A stretch of DNA of 64,000 bases from Panaeolus papilionaceus (Eukaryota; Basidiomycota; Agaricomycetes; Agaricales): NCBI GenBank assembly GCA_015501605.1, contig JADNRZ010000008.1:620001-684000 (forward strand). Direction: 5' to 3'. Under the pieces are notes generated by a model. That model was not told where the DNA came from. It saw only the letters and a list, made by a program, of their open reading frames with translations, and made no database searches. How positions within the stretch are numbered: position 1 is the stretch's first letter; each line of letters begins with the position of its first letter. Of this stretch, positions 55,068 to 64,000 are shown one piece after another. A program made the translations under genes and the position numbers.

Positions 55068-55722
55068 AGGAGGACGACGATGCTATATGTTGGGATTCGA
55101 AGAGGATGAAAACGGATTCAAGCTATCGTCGCTCGAGACAGTAGAGTGGATGTATAAGGAGATGATGGTCATAATTTCAAGCTCGTTGCATCACCTGTCT
55201 CCCTCTCACCAATTTCCTGGCTGATACTGACCTGCGAGTCTGATCTTTCTGTATGTATTATTATCTTGGGCTGGCGAGAAAGAGCCAACCCTACTTTAAT
55301 CTTTATTTTTTATTACTGCTGAAATTATTATAGGCTTATGATTGCCTCGTAACTTATGAAAATATACTGTAAAACTCTCCTATTGTAACCTTGTCCAATG
55401 TATTTGTTCTCTTGTAGCAACTCCCATTTACTCGATCACTTTTGATCAAATACCTACCTTTAAATTTCTGTGCTTCACAAGCTTGTTATCGAACTACAAA
55501 ATTTTTAACTTTAATTTAATGTGTGTATAGATCTAGGCAAACATAAATACAGCACTAGTATTGTACTATGGGTGTTGTGCACGATTAACAAATAGTTCAT
55601 ATGCTACAACTATGCATATCAAAATCGGCCTTTTATAAATATTGCATGTGTTCCGAAAATAAGTGTTCAAATAGCATCAAGAGCGGATATGGTTTCCTGA
55701 AAGACGTAAGGGGGTGTTCAAA
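55068..55722. other. Convergent 3' region, AT-rich
   Basis: This lies between the stops of the SUMO-motif gene and the hydrolase. No gene is visible; it is AT-rich and probably two 3' UTRs. Confidence 0.5.
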
Positions 55723-58700
55723 TCATGGCTGAGGCTCATCCTTCGGGGTTTCGGGGCCGGGGGCAGGCGGGCCGCCAACGCTGGACGAGGTGATGATCTG
55801 ACTGTGATTGTCCACGTCGTGACTCCCATCCTTGAGACAATAGGGTAGTGGGAGGTGATGATGGGAGGAAGTTTTGCGTTTGATAGAAGCATCCGTATTC
55901 ACGCTCACACTGGATTTGGACGCATGTTGACGATAATAATCGCGGTGGAATATCCTCGAAAACCGTGATGTTGTCTTTCCCTTCACAGTGCTGTCCCCAT
56001 CAACGCTCGTCTTATCATCAACCTTTGATCGTGATGAACTCCCCTCCCCGTTGACATCTGCTAACACGGCATGCTCACTGTGCTCATGTCCCTCCCTCCT
56101 CAACACATGGGTATCCTTTCCTGGCGTAACCGTCAAGAAACTCATCACCAAACCCCACAACGTATTTGCATTCCACATCTTTTCGTCTCCCAGGATGGCC
56201 TGGTCAGCGATCTGTGCAAGCGCTTGTGCCTCGTCTGTGTCACGGCGAGAAGCAATACTACTTGGCGGTGGCGCTTCATGCTCGTCCAATGCCCAAGCCC
56301 AGCCGGAATTGGGACTGCTACCGCCGTTGAGCACCTTCTCTTTCAACTTCTTGGGGTGTCCCTCTGATGCGTCCCTATGCAAGATTTGCTGGAGAAGTCC
56401 AAGTCGCTTGATCGTGTCCTCTTTCGCCCGTTGCAAGTTCTTCTTTCGGTGCTTTTCAATACTTTTGATCGCACGACGGAACTTCTTGTCGAACCGATCT
56501 CTGTCTTTGAGATACCGTTCCATGGTCATTGATGACATTTGCCCAATGATTTCTTGAGGAACTTTCATGGCTTGCAGCTCGTCTTCAGGCTCCAGGGGTC
56601 TGATGACGCCTGTAGTTGAGACACGTTCACGAATCATCCCGCATTCCCACTGTGTGCGGTTCTGGAAGCAAAAATGTAATGAGTGATGATACAACATAAA
56701 CAAGACGAATTGCGTACAGTAATTTCAGCGTACACAACAGCTTCTCCAGCCGTCCGTGCGGTCGAAATATTAGGGGGTGGTGCCTTAACTTGGAACCTGG
56801 GACCACCAACATCAGAAGAAGTAGTGCCCACCGAGTTTTGTTGCGTTGGACTAGGTTCATCATTCTCTTCCTTAATTTCTGAGTGGCTACTGGCGCTGCC
56901 GTTTATAGAGGGGTTGGCAGAGGGATTCCTTTTCAAGAAAGAACTGGCTCTTGACAGGCGGGCGGACACTGATCGTCTAAGGGAAGGACTTGACCCGGAT
57001 AGATGCAGTTTAGACGCTGTCACGGAGGGAGGTATCATGCCCTGGGGCTCGTCCGTCAGAGGTGGCGTCGTTATCTTTTCTACCTTGTCGTTCGAAACCC
57101 GATTCTTGGCTTTCTCTGTTTCTCCAGAGTCCATACTGTGACTCTCTCGCACACGGGGGGCTTGGGTATTTGAGCGGAAAGCGGCAAGCAGAGAAGCACG
57201 GCGCGTGATGGTTGGGGAAGTGAGACGGGGTGAGGCACTGCTCGTCAGGGTCATATCAGTGACGAGCTTGACGAAGTTGGCCATAGCACGGAAACAGAAT
57301 TTCGAAGGCGTCGTAAATGAGAAGAGAACGGGAAGGACGTGAGGAGCATCTAACATCCGTGTCAGAACATAACGCATGGAATATAGGAAAGTGTGGCTAA
57401 CCATCATAGACTTGGAGATGAACAGAGGTTGGCTTCGACTTGTATCTCTCTTCGATTCCCACCAAAGGGGGGTACAATTCCCTGGCCTTGTCTGTAATCG
57501 GGAATTTGTCTGGGTGAGCAGCTCTGTGAGCACTATATAACAATAAGCTGAACTGTTCACACAAGTCCCGATATGAACATACGTATAAATTCCTTCGTCT
57601 CGCAAGACCTCCTTGTCTCCTTCGATAAACATCAAAGGTGGAAGCCCTCCGAGGTAAGACAGTGCAGGGCTCACGAGAGGATGATTGAGAAGATGGTTCT
57701 GCGTGTAGAAGTGGAGTTGATCTGTGACCTCAACCTCACCTTCCTTCGTGGTAACCTTAACTCTCTGCGCATCAATAGAATTTGTCAAAGGAATCGGCAA
57801 AGCCTCCAGATGTGGGTCTGTAGCAACGGCAGGTGTCTGCAGTTCCTTTTCGTGCAGCACAGTTGAAGTAGAGTTGAATCGTTTGGGGTCATCGAGTCTG
57901 AGAGTTTGACGGATGCGGAAACGAATCGAGGCGTGGACACGTGTTGAGACTTCGGGAGTCGGAGGAGGCCAAAGGATGCTTGGTTTGTGAAATGAAAGTC
58001 CACTCTCCGGTATAATGTCCTTGAAAGTAAAGTCTATCATAAGGCCATCGAGTTATCAGTGCGGTACTTACTGTGGCGGTATTCTGGTGAATACTGGGGA
58101 AAGAGTGGCTCAAATCGCACCAAGGAGAGATCAATACTCCTCCAGCTGGTTGGGGAAGACCGCTATCGCGAATGACTTGAAGGAGAGCCAATGATAGCCC
58201 TCCCCCAGCAGAGTCACCTGCAATGACGATGTGGGCTGGCTTTACAGGCTCATGTTCAGAGCCAGGAGGTGGCTGGATCAAGAATAAGTCTAGAAAAAAC
58301 ACTATTCAGCTCAATAAGATATGCTCAGTAAGGGTCACTATTTACAAGCTGCAACAGCATCCTGTATAGCACAAGGAAAGGGATATTGGGGTGCGAGACG
58401 ATAATTAATTGCTAAATGGCACGCGTCGTCATTAGCAGAGTATTAAAGCAAGGAGGACGCGAAAACGCACCAAAAACTCGACCATTTATTTTGCGCGCAT
58501 GTCTCTGGATGCTATATCTGTTAAACCTGGGTATCAGAACAGACAATCAAACGTTCGCTTATCGTCTATTACTGACCTCTCCTGGTCGACGCTTCCGAAG
58601 TAATACCCACCTATAAATAGAAACGTGAGGCTTCATTCGCTATGGTCGAACATGTACTGAAGTACTTACCTCCGTGCAAGTAGAGGATGCATCGCATGGC

Positions 58701-59481
58701 ATCCATCTCCTTTTCGTAGGTACCATTCTCCGTCGTGTTCGGCCCCTGTTCTGTCGACGCTGAAGTCGACGCTTTTGAGCCTTCTGCCGTCTTCTGCTCC
58801 TTTTCCATCTTATCTCTTCGTTTAGCCTCCTGCCAATCCTTCTTGGCGGTAATCCATTGAGCATCAACTCTAAATGGTGGATCTCCTTATAAGGACAGCA
58901 CTATGGAATGTTCACTGAACATACCCATTGACACCCCGAACTTGCCACCACTTGACTCCGCCCACAAGTCTTCGCGCTACTTCTTCGCCACCGAGCGCTT
59001 TAATAAGGTAGGTTGCTGCTTGTTCACAGCAGGACATTGGTACGATGGACCTGACGACATGAACCCATGGTGGAGAGGGTGTACGCGTGTTGGAGAATCC
59101 TAGAGAATGGCCGTCAATACATACACTGCCAGGAGAACGTGCAACAGAAGTTTACCTTGCAGTTCCTCCACAGTATGTCTGATGGACGAGATTGAGTATA
59201 GGAACTATAGTAGGAATCATGAGCTTTCTTACAGTGTTGATGCATTCAGAAAAGCCTATGTCGTGAATAAGTGAGCACAAAATAGACATGTCCCATTACA
59301 ATTCACGCACCTTGACAATGGTAAAAGCCTCGTCAAATAGAACATCACCCTCCTTCAGACGCGTTGAACCTGAATCTCCTTCGCGAACATCCTTCTTTAA
59401 CCTATCAAAGTAGTGCCTCACGAAGACCTCTAGCATCGTCGGGCCCACCCTCAGGCCCATGTCAGTCGTTAATGAGTTCAT
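55723..59481 (-). CDS. HSL-type alpha/beta hydrolase with long coiled C-terminal extension
   Basis: Thirteen exons (59481-59311, 59255-59233, 59178-59156, 59099-58935, 58885-58670, 58610-58577, 58526-58471, 58411-58346, 58289-58072, 58019-57583, 57532-57402, 57349-56718, 56661-55723) give 1036 residues. The hydrolase core: YLHGGGYYFGS (oxyanion hole, about 195-205), GDSAGG (276-281, nucleophile Ser 278), IEGDKEVLRDE (acid residue, about 458-466) and APHVLP (His 517). This is the hormone-sensitive-lipase class of esterases. Family start: YLIKALGGEEVARRLVGGVK and WWQVR. After about 560 come a Ser-rich linker, a helical basic segment (RRAIKSIEKHRKKNLQRAKE) and a disordered end. The substrate is unknown. 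Two exons are only 23 bases. Confidence 0.88.
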
Positions 59482-60134
59482 GGCGTCAAGTATAGTAAAG
59501 AATTAGTGGGTATGGGATAAAATGGGGGTAGCTCTGCTCATATGGACGCAGGCTTGAGGTTTCCGAAAAAAAGTAACAGAGAGATGGAAGAAGGAAAGCA
59601 ACAAGGCCGAAGTTGTTTGCGGGGAGACTATGATTATTATATTAAGCCGATTAGCGATCAATCATTAAGCGAGGGACAACGGCTGAACACACCCGTGTGG
59701 AACCTTTTTGTTCTTGATCGTCATGAGCTGGACGAAACTCGGAAGGCTCCTGTCTCCAACATCCTTGTGTTTATTTCCTTGATTTCACTGGCTATTCTAT
59801 CGAACAGCTGACCGCTTGAGGCGACCAAAGACCGTCACTAAACCCATATTTCCATGCAACATGATACTACTCGCATGACAAATAGTCCATGATTCTTTTC
59901 GATGTGCTAGCATCCCTAACTTTCTCAAGAATATTCATAGTCCTTGCCGGAAAGTGGGATGGTTTGGATTGTATCTTGACTGAACTGTCAGTGTCATAGC
60001 GTCCTCATTTTCTAGGTGTGTTATGGTGTCTGCTTTCCATAACAGTACATTGAACTTTCATGTCCTTTTTTATATACAGGTTTCATATACATAACGACAA
60101 TTTAAGGGATAAAAACAACAGGCTACTGCTTGCT
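59482..60134. other. Intergenic, promoter of the hydrolase and 3' flank of the GST
   Basis: No gene is supported. Short frames here have no splice or family support. Confidence 0.45.
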
Positions 60135-61076
60135 TCACGGTATTACTCGACCCGCCCGGATAGCCTTCGCAGCCTCACTTTGAGCTTCGTCGCGCAGATA
60201 GCGACCGTAAATCACGTCGAGATGCTCACGCAGCTGAAAGGAAGGACCGTCAGTTTGCCTCAGGTCACCCAGCAAGCCTATGATGTCGCTTACACTTTCT
60301 GTTCTTTTGACGGTATCCCTTGAGGCAACCCTCTCAGCATACTCCTTCCACCCCTCACCCACCTCCTCACGTTTGTACCCTCGATTCTCTATCAAGACAT
60401 AGTCCCTCACCGTCCATGGTGCGATCGCAATATCGACAAGCGAGAACTCCTCTCCAAAGAAATATGGACCTTTAACATTCTTCATATACTTGCGCAGCGA
60501 ATCGTACAGTTCCTGGCGGGCGGAATCTTGAGCTTGTTTATCCTGTGCGCTCAGCAGCCGATGGAAAGAAGGTATAAAGGTCTTGCTTTGATGATCCAAC
60601 CAAATTCGTGCAATAGCACGATCGACAGGGTCCTTTGGAAGCAGGGGCTTGTACTCAGGGAAAGCATCTTCGAAAAATTCGTTGATGATAAGGGATTCAT
60701 ACAACGCTTTGCCCTTGAACTCCACGGCGGGTACCAGGCCCTTTGGGTTTATAGCTGTCTTTTGGTTCAGCAAGCTAGCTCTTCTGATTACTACTCGGAG
60801 TGTGAAACACACATACCTAAGAAATGCGGCTCCTTGTTGTACGGGTTTACTTCTTTATATTGATATGGTATTCCCTTCTCCTCCAGAGCAATCCAGCTAC
60901 GTTGTACAAATGGACAGAACTACCTACAATCAACCTCGCACACATCGCAATAGTTAGGCTAAACAACATACCCAACCAGCGTGAAAAACGAGTGGTTGTG
61001 GCTCTTGGTGCTTGGCCACTGTTTCGGCAGCGGCAGCGGTGGCATGAGGGAATATATTTGCGTCAGGAATGCCCAT
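60135..61076 (-). CDS. Glutathione S-transferase, omega-like
   Basis: Four exons (61076-60972, 60919-60817, 60754-60294, 60233-60135) give 255 residues. The thioredoxin fold begins VFHAGWFCPFVQRSW, with the catalytic-type Cys 37 in CPFV, the omega-class mark. NPKGLVPAVEFKGKALYESL supplies the cis-Pro and the ES glutathione contact. The all-helical C-terminal domain has PYFFGEEFSLVDIAIAPW. Such enzymes reduce dehydroascorbate and glutathionyl conjugates; fungi have many. A TAG directly before TTCTGTCC is chosen as acceptor because an earlier TAG four bases away breaks the frame. The start is the first ATG after the divergent upstream region. Confidence 0.92.
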
Positions 61077-61445
61077 GATGTAGTTACAACTTGAAAGACA
61101 AGGTTTCTTAGGAAAGGGGAAAGTGAGACTTGGTCTGCGCTATTTATCTAGGAGGCTTAGTAAACTGTCTTCCCACCTCGATGGCGTCAGAGTCTATCCT
61201 GTGATCGTATTCCTATACAGATATGTCGCTCTCTCATGTTGCATCTCAGAAGATGGGAGATCGTGTTGTCTAGGCGAACCGAGTTTGGTTTGATCTAAGT
61301 GTAGATGGCCTCACCTCCGGAGGTCGGTAAGGATTGCATTGGTGCAGTGGTTGTTGCATGAGATTATAGTTAGGGGCTTAGTTTAATCCATGTCGCTTTT
61401 GGTGCAGGGTCTGGTTATGTGGACTTTAATCTACACACTTAACAA

Positions 61446-61537
61446 CCGACCTTAGCTCAGTTGGAAGAGCGTGAGACTGTAACGGATACCTTCTTCGGAA
61501 TATCTCAATGTCGCCTGTTCGAGCCAGGCAGGTCGGA
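61446..61537 (+). tRNA. tRNA-Tyr (anticodon GTA) with a 19-base intron
   Basis: Acceptor stem CCGACCT/AGGTCGG with discriminator A at 61537; D arm TAGCTCAGTTGGAAGAGC; anticodon stem TGAGA/TCTCA; loop begins CTGTAA, giving anticodon GTA. T arm GCCTGTTCGAGCCAGGC is fully paired. Between the loop base after the anticodon and the 3' half of the stem are 19 extra bases, the usual site of the nuclear tRNA-Tyr intron. Removing them leaves 73 bases. A CCGACCT start and GTA anticodon are standard for eukaryotic tRNA-Tyr. A T-rich run (GTTTGTTTTTATTTTTC) about 30 bases downstream would end Pol III transcription. Confidence 0.92.
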
Positions 61538-62108
61538 TCGCGCGAGTTCAATCCCTGATTGAGCACGTTTGTTTTTATTTTTCAACCTGCTTATTTTTGC
61601 CCATTTCTCTGTTGATTGTGAATCCCTCTATATATAAATCAAAGAAAAAGCATCCACTTTCTTTTGGTTTGAAGACGTCCTCATCACTCCCATTGCCACC
61701 CTCAATGAAATTAACAAGGTCAAGAACATGTGATCATATTGTTCAACAAAAGATCTCGTTCGAAAACAAATATTTATAGCGAGCGCATTATATAGATTTG
61801 AAAAGAATTCTGTTTGTTATTGTATGTTGTGTGGGTTTCTTCATATATTTCTGGATGTGTTTATGTTGGGCACCCGTCGGTCGTGTTGTATATAAGGTGG
61901 TGAAAGCGTGATGCACATCCAGCGTGGATCTGGCGTATCATACCGTCGAGGGAATTGGCGTTGTGGCGGTGGATTGTACGAAGTGTTCGCGGCTATCATC
62001 TCCGAATCGTGTATCTGGAGCACATGGGTTTCGATGCGACTGGCGGTGCGTTATTTCTGCGATATTGATGGGGAATGTGTCTATGGTGGACAATTGTGAG
62101 GGCATCCT
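61538..62108. other. 3' flank of tRNA-Tyr and of the coiled-coil gene
   Basis: AT-rich, with T runs just after the tRNA. No gene is visible. Confidence 0.5.
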
Positions 62109-63437
62109 TCATTGCGGATTCCCTGCGCTCACCGGGCGGCGAACCTAGATTGAAGTAAGCACGATGGGGGAAAGTGGTAAATGGAACAAGAAAGCAAGCC
62201 GACCAATTGATATCTCACCCCACAGAAATGGATGAACTTGTTGAGGTTGACAATTTCACTGCTTCCAGGGGACTTTTCGATGTCATAGTCACTCATGAGC
62301 GCTAAAGTGGTATTATCTGTTTGGCGGTGAGTTAGCGCAAGAAGGTCGCGTAACAATCGAGAATCCACTGACTGTCGAGGCCGAAGAGGGTCTTGAGATC
62401 CTTGGGGTAATGAGTACTTACTTTACCGTCATCTGGCATCCTCATGGTTGCCAGGGTGCTTTCAGGTTTGTCAGACCTAAGATCGGCGTTCGCGCGGCGA
62501 CTTTCGCTGAAAGATGTCAAGTAAAAATCTCGAGCGACAAATGCCGAGCCAAGTAAATAAGACATACGAATTGTGCAACGAATGAGTGAGCCTCTCCAGC
62601 TCACGCTTGCTGCTGGCGATTTCATCCTGAAGATCTTGCGGAATATGGGCGCGAAGACACTCTGCAACGTGTGCCCTGACGAGCTCGTCGATCTGATCGG
62701 TGATTTCTTGCTCCACTGTTAGCAAAATAGGATAGATGGGAAAAGGACGGGGGAAAAGGAAGCCAAGTTAGATGGCAAGACACGGAAAACGGATCTAGAA
62801 TTAGTAACCCTGATCTTTCATTTCGTCGACGACGTTGTTCTGTAATAGCTCGTCAAGTATGCCTAAATGGGAGGCGATCACATCGAGTGGCCGACTCAAT
62901 TTCTTCAGCAAAAAGACACATATCGGGGGGACGGATACCTTGGATCTCTGCGATGCCTTCTGTATGCTTCACATGCTGGTCATGCATTTGGTGTTGCAGG
63001 CTAGTATCGACAAGAAAACGTTCATTATTTCGTATGTCATGACATTCGAACCATCCAACCTCAGAACATCCTCTTTGCCTCCTAAACCATTTCCGAGCAG
63101 CGCAAGCTGAATAGAGTGGCTGTGTAAGCCATCTAACGCTTCCTAGAGTGCATAAAATGGGACAGAGCAGATGGGAAATGATGTCAGAAACGAATCATTA
63201 AGCAGTAGCGGAGAGACGGAGGGGGGCCGGGTCAAGTTAATGACGACACTCGCCGGTAAGATATAAGAAAGCCAAGGGCGGAAGACAAACCTTAAAATCA
63301 TGCATAGGTCCTTTGACATCGTCAATGGCCTTATTGGCTTTGAGAACATTGTCCTCAGCAGAAACGTCGTTATGGTTTTGAGTAGCATCGAGTGGAGAGC
63401 CATTCTCAGTCGTAGCAGTCGGCGTCGGCGGTGTCAT
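62109..63437 (-). CDS. Small coiled-coil protein of unknown function
   Basis: Eight exons (63437-63291, 63142-63060, 63000-62939, 62862-62809, 62715-62568, 62506-62373, 62316-62219, 62144-62109) join in phase to 253 residues. A Thr/Pro-rich start (MTPPTPTATTENGSPLDATQ) is followed by long helices: VLRSLQHQMHDQHVKHTEGI, LDELLQNNVVDEMKDQVEQE, DQIDELVRAHVAECLRAHIP and ASSKRELERLTHSLHN. It ends KNLNKF-like: IVNLNKFIHFCGVRRPVSAG. Heptad-like spacing of Leu/Ile suggests a coiled coil and oligomerisation. I do not recognise the family. The true start is the ATG at 63437, since the frame upstream has no ATG. Two stretches read open across introns, but splicing gives the more regular helices. Confidence 0.7.
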
Positions 63438-64000
63438 GGCTCTTGAATTGGTAATATAATCAGTCGACAACGGGACAGAGTGTCTAGGTCACTAGGAGAA
63501 GGAGCCTATCGAGCGCGATCCCACAAGCCATAGCTTTTATATGACCAGGTTATGATGTCACAACACATGCAAGTTGGCCACTTGGGCACGCGGGAACCTG
63601 ATGCCACCATTCCAACAATGTGTTGATTGGTTCACCTCCCATCAACCGCGTCCAGACCAGAGCTCCACTCAGCTACGCAATATGACGCACACTGAGTTAC
63701 AGCCTCTAAGTACGATTACGAATTCCTGATGCAATAAGATAGCAAACAATCTATATTGTGCCGTGTATTGGGTGTCTATAAATCTGATACCAGGTACCTA
63801 TTAATGATAAAATCAGTTATACATAAATGAGCGATGGGGGGCATGCAGCTGCTGGTTAAAAGTACTGAGAGAATGCCTGGTCTATCCGGGGGAATGTTAG
63901 GAGAAATGGTGAATGCAGAAAAATACACTTGTCACTCAGTGGCCTTTAATCGGTTAGATCATGAGCGAGAGGAAGATGGGGTGGCCATAGTTTCCACCAC
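63438..64000. other. Upstream region of the coiled-coil gene
   Basis: No gene is seen up to the window edge. A gene beginning further right cannot be excluded. Confidence 0.4.

Noticed and set aside
1..64000. CRISPR arrays, prokaryotic operons, biosynthetic gene cluster
   Set aside because: No spaced direct-repeat arrays, no ribosome-binding sites and no PKS, NRPS, terpene cyclase or similar core enzymes are present; all genes are of nuclear fungal type.

Overview
The window is nuclear DNA of a filamentous basidiomycete, most likely an agaricomycete (mushroom-forming) fungus. The evidence is genes cut by many short introns (about 45-60 bases, mostly GT-AG, two GC-AG), class I hydrophobins, a Clp1-like protein, a DCTN5/TRAPPC11/Hub1 repertoire and a 7-cysteine fungal metallothionein. 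No species call is made. All exon joins below were worked out by hand from splice signals, reading phase and remembered family sequence, without any search.

Layout. 0-9 kb is housekeeping: a mitochondrial TMEM70-like protein, dynactin p25, an F-box-like protein, mitochondrial Hsp70 and an ACAD10/11-type kinase. 9-12.9 kb holds a tiny metallothionein and a small secreted or GPI-type protein. 12.9-20.4 kb is a divergent pair, mitochondrial TypA/BipA GTPase and TRAPPC11. 20.4-31 kb is loose: a serine-rich protein with a long pyrimidine-rich downstream region, a broken short-chain dehydrogenase, an APH fragment and a Clp1-like gene. 33-41.6 kb is an island of four hydrophobin genes on the + strand, interleaved with three small secreted-protein genes, two of them broken by in-frame stops, and an F-box relic. 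42-48.7 kb returns to core genes: Hub1, a 7-TM protein with a long charged tail, a PalI/Rim9-like 4-TM protein and GPN2. 48.8-50.1 kb has two more small secreted proteins. 50.5-53.6 kb is an 823-base inverted repeat. Each arm carries the same hydrophobin gene, interrupted by the same 252-base TIR element, and a Tc1/mariner relic lies in the spacer. 53.8-64 kb has a protein with clustered SUMO-type motifs, a large HSL-type hydrolase with a long tail, an omega-type GST, an intron-containing tRNA-Tyr and a coiled-coil protein.

How it may fit together. Several housekeeping genes are divergent pairs with short shared promoters (TMEM70-like/DCTN5, Hsp70/kinase, TypA/TRAPPC11, 7-TM/PalI-like). The 7-TM/PalI-like pair has the architecture of the two-membrane-protein sensor of the fungal Rim/Pal alkaline-pH pathway and is the most interesting functional hypothesis here. 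The hydrophobin and secreted-protein island, with its fresh nonsense mutations, a divergent fourth hydrophobin and the large palindrome, is the most interesting genome-structure observation.
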